Origin: Gillisia sp. CAL575
GTDB taxonomy: Bacteria > Bacteroidota > Bacteroidia > Flavobacteriales > Flavobacteriaceae
DNA length: 64,000 bases
Direction of reading: 5' to 3'
Assembly: GCF_000403785.1 (NCBI RefSeq)
Contig: NZ_APHJ01000024.1
Location: 1-64,000, forward strand
Shown here: positions 42,335 to 51,351 of the stretch, one piece after another
Position numbering within the stretch: the stretch's first letter is position 1
Layout: every line of letters starts with the position of its first letter
Translations under genes and position numbers: made by a program
Notes under the pieces: generated by a model
Told to the model about the DNA's origin: nothing
Database searches by the model: none
The model's input: only the letters and a program-made list of their open reading frames with translations

Positions 42335-44818
42335 ATGAATGGTAGCTTAAAATTTCTCTTATTTCTCTCACTTTTTTGTCAATTTACATTCGCACAAGTT
42401 TCTGGAACTGTTAGGGATAACAACGAAATTCCTCTCCCCTATGTTAACATTTATACCGAAGATGGAACACAAGGAACTACCACTAATGAAGATGGAGATT
42501 TTGAGCTCCGTATATCCAAAACAGGCGAATACGAATTAGTTTTTCAGTTTTTAGGCTATCAAACTCTCAAAAAAAAGATAATTGTAGAAAAATTTCCTTT
42601 TCAATTAGATGTCCAATTAACTTCAGAAACTACCAATCTAGACGAGGTTACTATCAACTCTAAAGACAATCCAGCTGATAGAATTATTCGAAATGCCATT
42701 ACAAGCAGAAAGGAAAACCTTGAAAAATTAGAACAATACACAGCCAATTATTATTCCCGTGGATTATGGAGAATTAAAAATGCTCCAGAAAAAATCTTGG
42801 GTCAAGAGCTGGGAGATTTGGGTGGTGGATTAGATTCTACCAGAAGCGGAATAATTTATTTAAGTGAAACTATTTCTGAAATAACTTTTAGTGCTCCAGA
42901 TAATTTTAAAGAGAAAATAATCGCCTCCAAAGTAAGTGGGAATGATAATGGCTTCAGCTTAAATTCTGCTGAAGAATCTGATTTCTCTTTTTATAACAAT
43001 ACGATAAACATCAATGCAGAGATCGTTTCTCCCATTGCTGATTACGCTTTTAATTACTATAATTATAAATTGGAAGGTGTATTTTATGATAATGAAGGTC
43101 ACCTCATTAATAAGATTCTCGTAGCTCCTAAACGTCCAAAAGATCGGGTTTTTAGTGGTTTTATTTATATCGTAGAGGATACTTGGCAGATCTTTGGCAC
43201 AGAATTAAAAACTACGGGACAAGCAATCCAAGTTGCACCAATTGAGGAACTCACTTTCACACAAAACTTTAAATATTCTGAAGAAAATAAGTTCTGGATC
43301 AAGATTAGTCAGGCAGTAGATTTTAGTTTTTCGATGTTTGGAATTGGTGGCGATGGAAGATTTACCGCAGTTTACAGCAATTATAATTTTGAACCTCAAT
43401 TCGAAAATAGAACATTTACCCGAGAAGTTCTGAGTTTCGCTGATCAGGCGAATAAAAAAGATTCTTTATACTGGAATAAAATCAGGCCGGTACCTTTAAC
43501 TACTGAAGAGTTAACAGATTATGTAAAGAAAGATAGTATTCAAGTACTAAAAAGCTCTAAGAAATATCTGGATTCTGTAGATACTGCTCAAAATAAGTTT
43601 TCGATCTCCAGTTTGCTTTTTGGCTATAGCTATGGAAACTCTTATAAAAAGCAGCGATTTAGCATTTCTTCACCGCTTTTTGGAACTCATTACAATACAG
43701 TACAAGGATTTAATACTTCTGTAGATGTTTCCTTTCGAAAGAACCAGGATGATAATTTTGGAGAGTATTGGAGAGTTTATTCAGAAATGAATTATGGATT
43801 TTCCGATGATTGTTTTCGAGTGAAAGCAGGTTTTCAGAAGAAGTTCAACAATTTCTCTAAGCCTATTTTAAATTTGGAAGCTGGAGTAGAAACTGCACAG
43901 ATAAACCCTACTCTTCCAATTTCTGAAAGAATAAATGATATTACTAGTTTGTTCTTCGAGCGAAATTATCTGAAATTATACGAAAAGAAATTTGCTGAAA
44001 TTTCATATCAGCAAGAACTTTTTAACGGATTCAGTTTGTTTTCAGATGTTAGTTATCAGCAACGAAATGCGTTATTTAATACCAGTGATAATTCGTGGGT
44101 AAATCAGGATGAAATTGTTTACACTTCTAATAATCCGTTGCAGCCAGAAAATTTCGGGACTGCTCCATTCGAAGATCATCATATTTTCAAACTTAATGTT
44201 TCAGGAAGAATAGATTTTGCACAAAAATATTTGAGCTATCCAGATAGCAAGGTGAATGTTGCTTCTAACAAATTCCCAACCTTATGGCTCACCTATGAAA
44301 AAGGTTTTGGAAGTGATATTTCTGAATATAATTTCGATCAAGTACGCGCAGCGCTTACCCAAACTGTAAAACTAGGCAATAAAGGTAATTTTGGATACAC
44401 ACTAAAAGGAGGTGCATTTTTAAAAGATAATGAAATTGCATATTTAGATTATCAGCATTTCAATGGCAATCAGACCCGAATTGGAAGTGGTAGTTATCTT
44501 AATAAATTCAATTTATTGCCTTATTATGAGCTTAGCACCAAAAACAACTATTTGGAAATGCATGCTGAACAGGATTTTCAAGGTTGGATCCTTGGGAAAC
44601 TACCTTTGATAAATAAATTGAATTACAATTTAATTCTTGGTGCACACGCATTATCTATTGAAAACAATAAGCCTTATACAGAGTTTTCTGTGGGAATAGA
44701 CAACTTAGGATTCGGGAAATATAGGTTATTGAGATTGGATTATGTAGTTTCTAATTATCAAGGAAAAACGGAAGGAGCTTTTATCTTCGGACTTAAATTC
44801 TTGGGGGTTTTTGAGTAA
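42335..44818 (+). CDS. DUF5686 outer-membrane protein with carboxypeptidase-like domain
   Basis: Outer-membrane protein of 827 residues found in most Flavobacteriia. It has a signal peptide (MNGSLKFLLFLSLFCQFTFA), a carboxypeptidase regulatory-like domain (about 21-110, GTTTNEDGDFELRIS), and a long DUF5686 region with a predicted C-terminal beta barrel that begins around residue 430 (YGNSYKKQRFSISSPLF). RIIRNAITSRKENLEKLEQYTANYYSRGLW marks the family core. Function is unknown. No TonB box or plug is seen, so it is probably not a receptor. It is convergent with pcm across a repeat-filled gap. Confidence 0.85.
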   Translation: MNGSLKFLLFLSLFCQFTFAQVSGTVRDNNEIPLPYVNIYTEDGTQGTTTNEDGDFELRISKTGEYELVFQFLGYQTLKKKIIVEKFPFQLDVQLTSETTNLDEVTINSKDNPADRIIRNAITSRKENLEKLEQYTANYYSRGLWRIKNAPEKILGQELGDLGGGLDSTRSGIIYLSETISEITFSAPDNFKEKIIASKVSGNDNGFSLNSAEESDFSFYNNTININAEIVSPIADYAFNYYNYKLEGVFYDNEGHLINKILVAPKRPKDRVFSGFIYIVEDTWQIFGTELKTTGQAIQVAPIEELTFTQNFKYSEENKFWIKISQAVDFSFSMFGIGGDGRFTAVYSNYNFEPQFENRTFTREVLSFADQANKKDSLYWNKIRPVPLTTEELTDYVKKDSIQVLKSSKKYLDSVDTAQNKFSISSLLFGYSYGNSYKKQRFSISSPLFGTHYNTVQGFNTSVDVSFRKNQDDNFGEYWRVYSEMNYGFSDDCFRVKAGFQKKFNNFSKPILNLEAGVETAQINPTLPISERINDITSLFFERNYLKLYEKKFAEISYQQELFNGFSLFSDVSYQQRNALFNTSDNSWVNQDEIVYTSNNPLQPENFGTAPFEDHHIFKLNVSGRIDFAQKYLSYPDSKVNVASNKFPTLWLTYEKGFGSDISEYNFDQVRAALTQTVKLGNKGNFGYTLKGGAFLKDNEIAYLDYQHFNGNQTRIGSGSYLNKFNLLPYYELSTKNNYLEMHAEQDFQGWILGKLPLINKLNYNLILGAHALSIENNKPYTEFSVGIDNLGFGKYRLLRLDYVVSNYQGKTEGAFIFGLKFLGVFE

Positions 44819-44834
44819 GTGAGAACACCTTTTC

Positions 44835-44920
44835 TGTCATTCCGACGGAGGAGGAATCCCTACAACCCTTAGAACTTTAAAAAAGATTCTTCAATTCGTT
44901 GCACTTCTTTCAGAATGACA
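44835..44920. repeat. REP-like imperfect inverted repeat, unit 1
   Basis: Ends TGTCATTC (44835-44842) and GAATGACA (44913-44920) are perfect inverted copies, and inner GGAATC/GATTCT can also pair. Its 36-bp right arm (44885-44920) has a same-length relative at 53392-53427. Confidence 0.75.
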
Positions 44921-44933
44921 AATCAATCCTTTT

Positions 44934-44990
44934 GTCACATCGAGCGGAGTCGAGATGTTATTTGACCCTTCGACTCCGCTCAGGGAGACA
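44934..44990. repeat. REP-like inverted repeat, unit 2
   Basis: Perfect 12-bp arms GAGCGGAGTCGA (44942-44953) and TCGACTCCGCTC (44970-44981), flanked by GTCACATC and CAGGGAGAC. Related GAGCGgAGTCGA and GAGCGaAGTCGA copies occur at 46825-46836 and 46882-46893. Confidence 0.75.
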
Positions 44991-45005
44991 AGAGCATTAA
45001 ACTAA

Positions 45006-45647
45006 TTAATTTTTATCCTCTAAAAGAGGAACAAATCTAAAGTCGCCAAATTCCTTTTTCTCGAATTCTTTAGCAGACTTTCGTACAAAAAGTGTCATTA
45101 CTTGTACGTTTTCTCCCACCGGGATCACTAAGCGTCCACCAACTTTTAACTGAGCCAATAACGGATTTGGAACATATGGCGCTCCGGCGGTAACTATAAT
45201 CTTATCGTAAGGTGCATATTCATCTAATCCTTTGTACCCATCTCCAAAACTTAAATATTTTGGTCTGTATCCTATTTTAGATAAAAATAATTTAGTTTTT
45301 CTGTATAATTCTCGTTGGCGTTCTATACTATAGACCTTTGCTCCTAATTCACATAAAACAGCCGTTTGATATCCACTTCCAGTACCAATTTCCAGTACTG
45401 TATCACCTTTCTTAAGTTCCAATAATTCGGTTTGAAAAGCAACGGTATAAGGTTGAGAAATAGTTTGATCTGCCGCAATTGGAAATGCTTTATCCTGATA
45501 TGCATGATCCTCAAAACTACTATCCATAAATAGATGTCTAGGAATCTTATTGATTGCAGCCAAAACCTTTTTATCTTTTACTCCTTTTGCCTCCACAATT
45601 GCTGCCAATTGCTGCCTTTTCCCCTTATGTCTAAATGTATCCTTCAA
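45006..45647 (-). CDS. pcm: Protein-L-isoaspartate O-methyltransferase
   Basis: Repair enzyme that methylates isoaspartyl residues in damaged proteins using S-adenosylmethionine; 213 residues, the usual length. Motifs are KIPRHLFMD with DHAYQDKAFPI, the substrate loop TISQPYTVAFQTELL, SAM motif I VLEIGTGSGYQTAVL (residues 84-98), then the AGAPYVP and VGGRLVIPVG strands. The start agrees with the family. It is monocistronic and divergent from the Gfo/Idh gene. Confidence 0.95.
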   Translation of the reverse strand: MKDTFRHKGKRQQLAAIVEAKGVKDKKVLAAINKIPRHLFMDSSFEDHAYQDKAFPIAADQTISQPYTVAFQTELLELKKGDTVLEIGTGSGYQTAVLCELGAKVYSIERQRELYRKTKLFLSKIGYRPKYLSFGDGYKGLDEYAPYDKIIVTAGAPYVPNPLLAQLKVGGRLVIPVGENVQVMTLFVRKSAKEFEKKEFGDFRFVPLLEDKN

Positions 45648-45758
45648 CTTAATAAATTCCGATTATGGCATAAAATTAAACATTCTAAGTCAAGGCTTCA
45701 AGCTAAGTTTTAATTATTATTTAACGATTGCACTAAATCATTTACACTCAAAATGGTA

Positions 45759-45788
45759 TTGGCTTTATGTCAAGAAATGCTATTTTTG
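45759..45788 (+). promoter_or_regulatory. Promoter of the Gfo/Idh oxidoreductase gene
   Basis: TTG (45759-45761), 19-bp spacer, TATTTTTG (45781-45788), a full Bacteroidota -33/-7 consensus, 16 bp before the ATG at 45805. Confidence 0.8.
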
Positions 45789-45804
45789 TTGAAAACATAA
45801 AAAC

Positions 45805-46770
45805 ATGCTAAAAGCTGGTGTAATTGGTGCTGGACATTTGGGGAAGATCCATTTAAAACTGCTCCAACAATCTTCGGAATATGACTTAATTGGATTTTAT
45901 GATGGAGATAAGCAAAGAGCTAAAGAGATAGAAGGTGAATTTGGATATAGAAGTTTCGATTCTGCTGAAGCTCTTATTGAAGCTGTAGATATGATAGATG
46001 TGGTAACTCCTACCATCACTCATTTTGAAACCGCGAAAAAGGCAATCATCTCTGGAAAACATCTCTTTGTAGAAAAACCTATTACTTCCACCTATGCTGA
46101 AGCTGAAGAATTGATTCAATTAGCAAAGAAACATCAAGTAAAAGGCCAAGTTGGACATGTAGAACGTTTTAATCCAGCATTTACTGCCGTTAAAGATAAG
46201 ATTGGACAGCCTATGTTTATTGAGGCGCATAGATTGGCAGAATTCAATCCTCGTGGTACAGATGTGCCAGTAGTCTTAGATCTAATGATCCATGATATAG
46301 ACGTTATCTTGAGCGTGGTAAAATCTAAGGTGAAGAATGTATCTGCAAGTGGAGTTTCAGTAATCAGTGAAACCCCAGATATTGCAAATGCTCGAATTCA
46401 ATTTGAAAATGGATGTGTTGCCAATTTAACTGCCAGCCGAATTTCCCTTAAGAATATGAGAAAAGCGCGTTTCTTTCAACGTGATGCTTACATTTCAGTA
46501 GATTTTCTTGAGCGTAAGTGCGAAGTGGTTAAGATGAAAGATGCTCCTAAAGATCCAGATGATTTTGCGATGATTCTGCAAAATGCTGAAGGCGTTAAGA
46601 AACAGATCTATTTCGAGAATCCTACTATAGATACCAACAACGCAATTTTAGATGAGTTGGAATCTTTTGCGCAAGCGATAAATAATAATACAGAGCCAGT
46701 TGTAAGCTTAGAACAAGGGGCTGAAGCCTTGAAAGTTGCAAACATGGTAATAGAAAGTTTTAAAAAATAG
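45805..46770 (+). CDS. Gfo/Idh/MocA-family NAD(P)-dependent oxidoreductase
   Basis: Cytoplasmic dehydrogenase of 321 residues. N-terminal Rossmann fold with VIGAGHLGKIHLKLL (6-20), the diagnostic EKP loop in HLFVEKPITSTYAEAEELI (around residues 90-108), HVERFNPAF and the C-terminal GFO_IDH_MocA domain (from about 125) with MIHDIDVILSV, where the His and Asp are the conserved active-site residues. Family members act on sugars, inositol or UDP-sugar derivatives; its substrate is unknown. It has a textbook promoter and is followed by REP-like repeats. Confidence 0.88.
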   Translation: MLKAGVIGAGHLGKIHLKLLQQSSEYDLIGFYDGDKQRAKEIEGEFGYRSFDSAEALIEAVDMIDVVTPTITHFETAKKAIISGKHLFVEKPITSTYAEAEELIQLAKKHQVKGQVGHVERFNPAFTAVKDKIGQPMFIEAHRLAEFNPRGTDVPVVLDLMIHDIDVILSVVKSKVKNVSASGVSVISETPDIANARIQFENGCVANLTASRISLKNMRKARFFQRDAYISVDFLERKCEVVKMKDAPKDPDDFAMILQNAEGVKKQIYFENPTIDTNNAILDELESFAQAINNNTEPVVSLEQGAEALKVANMVIESFKK

Positions 46771-46823
46771 AGCTTAATGATTATATTCAGACTATAGTTA
46801 AATTGTGTCGACGGGATGACAGG

Positions 46824-46900
46824 TTGAGCGGAGTCGAAACCTCCATTTTAAACTAGAAAGTTCTCGAATTTAGTTTATCCTGAGCGAAGTCGAAGGGCTC
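46824..46900. repeat. REP-like degenerate pair
   Basis: TTGAGCGGAGTCGAA (46824-46838) and CTGAGCGAAGTCGAAGGG (46880-46897) are same-orientation relatives of the 44934-44990 arms, in the 195-bp gap before the 3-hydroxybutyryl-CoA dehydrogenase gene. Confidence 0.6.
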
Positions 46901-46965
46901 GTACAGAAAATATGATGATCTTTTAACTATTTGAAAAAATCAATAAAATCAATAAAAAATATAGC

Positions 46966-47853
46966 ATGAAGAATATAGCAGTAATTGGAGCAGGAACTAT
47001 GGGTAACGGAATTGCCCATACTTTTGCACAAAGCGGATACCAAGTAAACTTAATAGATATTTCTAAGGAAAGTCTTCAAAAAGGATTGGATACTATTTCT
47101 AAGAATTTAGATAGAATGCTTGCTAAAGAAAAGATCACAGAGGCTGATAAAAAGGCAACTTTGAAGAATATACATACCTTCATAGATATCCCTTCAGGTG
47201 TTAAAAATGTTTCTTTGGTAGTAGAAGCCGCAACAGAGAATGAAGATCTTAAATTGAAGATCTTTGAACAATTAGATTCTAATTGTGATGAAGATACTAT
47301 TCTTGCTACTAACACTTCTTCGATCTCTATTACCCAGATCGCTTCAAAGATCTCTAATCCCTCTAGAGTCATAGGAATGCATTTTATGAATCCAGTGCCG
47401 GTGATGAAATTGGTAGAGATCATAAGAGGATACAATACCAGTGATGAGGTTACTAAAACGATCATGGATCTTTCAGAAAAACTTGGGAAAAGCCCTGTAG
47501 AAGTTAATGATTACCCCGGTTTTGTGGCAAATAGAATTCTTATGCCAATGATCAACGAAGCTATTGAAACCTTATACAATGGCGTTGCGGGTGTTTATGA
47601 AATAGATACGGTGATGAAGTTAGGGATGGCTCATCCAATGGGACCTTTGCAATTGGCAGATTTTATAGGACTAGACGTGTGTCATTCTATTCTTGAGGTG
47701 ATGTACAAAGGTTTCAAAAATCCTAAATATGCAGCATGTCCTTTATTAACAAATATGGTACGTGCAGGAAAACTCGGAGTGAAATCTGGGGAAGGTTTCT
47801 ATGATTATTCTGAAAATAGAAAAGCTGAAAACGTTTCAAAACAGTTTAGCTAA
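46966..47853 (+). CDS. 3-hydroxybutyryl-CoA dehydrogenase
   Basis: NAD(P)-dependent oxidoreductase interconverting 3-hydroxybutyryl-CoA and acetoacetyl-CoA; 295 residues, one catalytic domain plus the C-terminal half. Rossmann motif VIGAGTMGNGIAH (6-18), active-site His139 (GMHFMNPVPVMK), catalytic Glu151 and Asn142, and the C-terminal ADFIGLDVCHSILEVMYKGF segment. It is close to PaaH/Hbd. The family resembles FadB's dehydrogenase half but lacks the hydratase, so it would act in fatty-acid or polyhydroxybutyrate-type metabolism. It is followed 68 bp later by the DUF1015 gene. Confidence 0.93.
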   Translation: MKNIAVIGAGTMGNGIAHTFAQSGYQVNLIDISKESLQKGLDTISKNLDRMLAKEKITEADKKATLKNIHTFIDIPSGVKNVSLVVEAATENEDLKLKIFEQLDSNCDEDTILATNTSSISITQIASKISNPSRVIGMHFMNPVPVMKLVEIIRGYNTSDEVTKTIMDLSEKLGKSPVEVNDYPGFVANRILMPMINEAIETLYNGVAGVYEIDTVMKLGMAHPMGPLQLADFIGLDVCHSILEVMYKGFKNPKYAACPLLTNMVRAGKLGVKSGEGFYDYSENRKAENVSKQFS

Positions 47854-47921
47854 AAATCCAGACACCAAAGAACTAAGCTGCATTTAAAAATGCTGCTTTA
47901 TAATTTCTGAAACCAAATTCA

Positions 47922-49157
47922 TTGGCGAAAATAGTTCCGTTTAAAGCAGTAAGGCCTACTAAAGATAAGGCAGCAATGGTTGCATCCCGACCTTATGAGG
48001 ATTATTCTGTGGGAGAATTAAAGGCACAATTAGACTACAATCCGTTTTCTTTCTTGCATATTATAAATCCTGGTTATAAGTTTCAGCATGAAATTACTGG
48101 TGAAAAACGTTTTCAGCTTGTAAAGAACAGATACTTGGAATTTAAGGAAGAAGAAATCTTTATTCAAGATCCTTCAGCTTGCTATTATTTTTATAAAATA
48201 GTGACCAGAAATAATATGTTCTGCGGAATTATTGCGGCAGCGAGCGTTCAGGATTACGAAGATAATCTTATAAAAAGGCACGAAGACACTATAGCATACC
48301 GGGAAAATTTATTTAAGGACTATTTAAATGTGGTAGGTTTTAACACAGAACCTGTGCTCCTAACCTATCCGGATTCAGAAATTATAGACAATCTGATGAA
48401 GAAAGTAATGCAGGGCGAACCGGAATATGAGTTTTCTACTTATAATAAGGAAACTCATTTTTTATGGAAGATTTGTGATGCCGAATCTGTTAATCAGATA
48501 AAATCTGAATTTGAAACTATGCCCACGCTTTACATAGCAGATGGTCATCATAGAAGCGCCTCCTCCTATTTACTCGCTAAAGAATCTAAGGCTGCGAATC
48601 CTAATCATACCGGGAATGAACCATATAATTATTTTATGAGTTTTCTTATTTCTGAAAGTAAATTACAGATTTATGAATTTAGTAGATTAATAAAAGATCT
48701 TAATGGTTTAAGTAAAGAGGAATTTTTAATGCAGTTGGATCTTTGGTTTAGAATAGAAAGCAGAGGATTAGAAGTTTATACACCTACAAAGAAGCATCAA
48801 TTTAATATGTATCTTGACGGGGAATTTTATTCTTTATATCTCAGGAAAACGAATTATGAATTCACAGATTCCCTGAGTAGTTTGGATACTTATATTTTAT
48901 ATCAGAAGGTATTAAAACCTATTTTAAATATTCAGGATCTGCGCAATGATGATAGGATAGCTTACATCCATGGAAGAAATGATTTAATTGAGATTAAGAC
49001 GCAAGTAGATAATGGTAATTTTGTTGTAGGTTTTGGAATGCTGCCGCTAACTATAGACGAAATAAAGAAAGTGGCAGATGAAGGCTTAACTATGCCTCCA
49101 AAAAGCACGTATATTGAGCCCAAACTAAGAAGTGGATTAACGGTTTATGAGTTTTAG
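47922..49157 (+). CDS. DUF1015 family protein
   Basis: Conserved cytoplasmic protein of 411 residues. The best start is TTG at 47922 (an in-frame stop at 47901 rules out longer forms), giving MAKIVPFKAVRPTKDKAAMV, the usual family N-terminus. Further motifs are SFLHIINPGY, RHEDTIAYRENLFKDYL and IADGHHRSASSYLLAK. In Bacteroidota DUF1015 genes often lie by serine-biosynthesis genes, but here the neighbours are 3-hydroxybutyryl-CoA dehydrogenase and YggS. The biochemical role is unknown. Confidence 0.9.
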   Translation: MAKIVPFKAVRPTKDKAAMVASRPYEDYSVGELKAQLDYNPFSFLHIINPGYKFQHEITGEKRFQLVKNRYLEFKEEEIFIQDPSACYYFYKIVTRNNMFCGIIAAASVQDYEDNLIKRHEDTIAYRENLFKDYLNVVGFNTEPVLLTYPDSEIIDNLMKKVMQGEPEYEFSTYNKETHFLWKICDAESVNQIKSEFETMPTLYIADGHHRSASSYLLAKESKAANPNHTGNEPYNYFMSFLISESKLQIYEFSRLIKDLNGLSKEEFLMQLDLWFRIESRGLEVYTPTKKHQFNMYLDGEFYSLYLRKTNYEFTDSLSSLDTYILYQKVLKPILNIQDLRNDDRIAYIHGRNDLIEIKTQVDNGNFVVGFGMLPLTIDEIKKVADEGLTMPPKSTYIEPKLRSGLTVYEF

Positions 49158-49200
49158 GAACAATAATTCTTAACAGAAAAATAATTACTTAAATTAGAAA

Positions 49201-49860
49201 ATGGAAATTTCCGAAAACATTAAAAAACACATAGAGGAACTTGGAGAAAAAGTAAGCTTAGTTGCAATTTCCAAAACAAAACCGGAAAGTGACCTTATGG
49301 AAGCTTACCAAGCAGGTCAACGGGTATTTGGAGAGAACAAGATCCAGGAAATGGCAGAAAAGTGGGAAAACCTCCCAAAAGATATACAATGGCACATGGT
49401 TGGACATGTACAACGCAATAAAGTGAAATACATGGCTCCTTTTGTGACTTTGATTCATGCCGTTGATAGCCTTAAATTATTAAAAGAGATCAATAAGGAA
49501 GCAGAGAAAAATGAGAGAATTATCTCTTGTTTGCTTCAGATTAAAATTGCTGAGGAAGAATCTAAATTCGGACTTGAAGCAGAGGAAGCAAAAGAAATCC
49601 TAGCTTCTGATGAGTTTATAGAATTGAAGAATATTCAAATAACAGGATTAATGGGAATGGCCACAAACTCTGACGATGAAGCAAAAGTGAGAGGCGAATT
49701 TGATTATTTAAGATCTGTTTACGTCGATTTCAAGAAAAAACAACCTCAATTTGAGGTGCTTTCTATGGGAATGAGTGGCGACTACAAAATAGCAGTAAGC
49801 TGCGGAAGTAATATGGTGAGAATAGGAAGTGCTATATTTGGAGAACGGAATTATAATTAA
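49201..49860 (+). CDS. YggS-family PLP-binding protein
   Basis: PLP homeostasis protein (YggS/PROSC/YBL036C), 219 residues. The PLP lysine is Lys25 in VAISKTKP; VFGENKIQE, WHMVGHVQRNKVK and the C-terminal SMGMSGDYKIAVSCGSNMVRIGSAIFG are all family signatures. It binds PLP but is not known to catalyse a reaction; it affects amino-acid and cofactor balance. The gene lies 44 bp after the DUF1015 gene and 15 bp before the exonuclease-like gene, suggesting cotranscription. Confidence 0.95.
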   Translation: MEISENIKKHIEELGEKVSLVAISKTKPESDLMEAYQAGQRVFGENKIQEMAEKWENLPKDIQWHMVGHVQRNKVKYMAPFVTLIHAVDSLKLLKEINKEAEKNERIISCLLQIKIAEEESKFGLEAEEAKEILASDEFIELKNIQITGLMGMATNSDDEAKVRGEFDYLRSVYVDFKKKQPQFEVLSMGMSGDYKIAVSCGSNMVRIGSAIFGERNYN

Positions 49861-49875
49861 GAAGAAAGAGAATTT

Positions 49876-51258
49876 TTGTACGCAATACTAGACATAGAAA
49901 CTACCGGTGGTAAGTATAATGAAGAAGGAATTACAGAAATAGCCATTTACAAATTTGATGGCTCTAAAGTAGTAGATCAATTTATTAGTCTTGTTAATCC
50001 AGAACAACCCATTCAACCTTTTGTAGTTGGACTTACGGGTATTAATAATGACATGCTTAAAAATGCTCCCAAATTTTATGAGGTAGCAAAGCGAATTGTA
50101 GAAATCACCACGGGATGTATAATAGTAGCACACAATTCTAAATTTGATCATAGAATTCTAAGGTTGGAATTTCGCCGCTTAGGTTTCGATTTTGAGCGAA
50201 AAACTCTTTGTACCGTAGAATTATCCAAAAAATTGATTCCGGGACAGGCTTCCTATAGTTTAGGAAAACTAGTGAAATCATTAGGAATTCCTTTAAGCGA
50301 TAGGCACAGAGCTAATGGAGATGCACAAGCAACTGTAAAGTTGTTTAAAATGCTAATGGCAAAAGATCTGGAAAAAGAGATTCTTAAAGCTTCTGTTAGA
50401 AATGAGCCTTCCAAACAAATAGATACCAAACTCATTCAGATAATAGATGAATTACCTTCTATAACAGGCGTCTACTACCTACATAATGAGGAAGGTGAGA
50501 TTATATACATTGGTAAAAGTAAGAATATAAGAAAGCGCATCAATCAGCATTTCACTAATGATCATCATACATCTAAAGAAGTTCAGAAAGAAGTAGCATC
50601 TGTGAGTTTTGAAGCAACAGGGAATGAACTGATTGCATTATTAAAGGAAAACGAAGAGATTAAGCAGAATAAACCCAAATTCAACAAAGCTCCTAAAAAG
50701 AATATTTTTAATTATGCTTTGTATCAATTTGTTGATGAGAATGGATACATCAATTTAAAGATTGCAAGATCTGATGCTCGTAAAAAAAGCATTACCACCT
50801 TTACAAATTTGCAACAAGCAAAATCTGTGCTTCATAACATTGTAGAAAAACATCAACTTTGCCAGAAGCTTACAGGATTACACTTAGGAAACGGAAACTG
50901 TTTCAGCTATACCTTAAAATCTTGTTATGGTTCCTGCATAGGTGAAGAAACGCCTGAAGAATATAATTTGCGAGTGAAGGAAGTCATACAATTACATAGC
51001 TTTAATAAGCAAAATATGCTGGTTATTGACCGAGGCAGGGAAATAGATGAAAAGAGTGCTCTGCTTGTAGAAGAAGGAGAGTTTAAAGGAATAGGGTTTT
51101 TCAACCTGAACCATCAAATGAATAATTTGGATATTGTGCGATCTATTATTACTCCTATGGCTAATGATAAAGATGCAAGGCATATCATACAAAGTTATCT
51201 TAGAAAGAATAACAAATTGAAGATTATTCAACTTGCTACTCAAGATTCAGATATTTAA
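49876..51258 (+). CDS. DnaQ-like exonuclease fused to UvrC-type GIY-YIG nuclease
   Basis: Two-nuclease fusion of 460 residues beginning with TTG at 49876 (MYAILDIETTGG). Residues 1-165 are a DEDDh 3'-5' exonuclease as in DNA polymerase III epsilon: Asp6 and Glu8 (ILDIETTGG), Asp91 (FDHRI), His144 and Asp149 (HRANGDAQ). Residues 195-280 are a GIY-YIG domain with GVY (198-200), YIG (211-213), Arg219/221 and ATGNELIALLKENEEIKQNKPKFN, where the Glu ligates the metal, as in UvrC/Cho. The C-terminal half retains the UvrC-like cysteine segment GNCFSYTLKSCYGSC. Such fusions occur in several phyla (Cho-like); repair of bulky lesions is likely but unproven. It is cotranscribed with YggS. Confidence 0.9.
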   Translation: MYAILDIETTGGKYNEEGITEIAIYKFDGSKVVDQFISLVNPEQPIQPFVVGLTGINNDMLKNAPKFYEVAKRIVEITTGCIIVAHNSKFDHRILRLEFRRLGFDFERKTLCTVELSKKLIPGQASYSLGKLVKSLGIPLSDRHRANGDAQATVKLFKMLMAKDLEKEILKASVRNEPSKQIDTKLIQIIDELPSITGVYYLHNEEGEIIYIGKSKNIRKRINQHFTNDHHTSKEVQKEVASVSFEATGNELIALLKENEEIKQNKPKFNKAPKKNIFNYALYQFVDENGYINLKIARSDARKKSITTFTNLQQAKSVLHNIVEKHQLCQKLTGLHLGNGNCFSYTLKSCYGSCIGEETPEEYNLRVKEVIQLHSFNKQNMLVIDRGREIDEKSALLVEEGEFKGIGFFNLNHQMNNLDIVRSIITPMANDKDARHIIQSYLRKNNKLKIIQLATQDSDI

Positions 51259-51351
51259 CACCAATCTCCCATTTTAGCTTCAAGAACTCTAGGGATAAAT
51301 CACTTATTACAGAAAATAGCTAACTTTAGACACAATTAAAAATCTCCTTAT

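Noticed and set aside
48102-48116. AAAACGTTTT inside the DUF1015 gene as a further LacI operator
   Set aside because: Only the 10-base core matches, without the outer CG bases; about one such core is expected every few hundred kilobases by composition and the gene has no sugar link.
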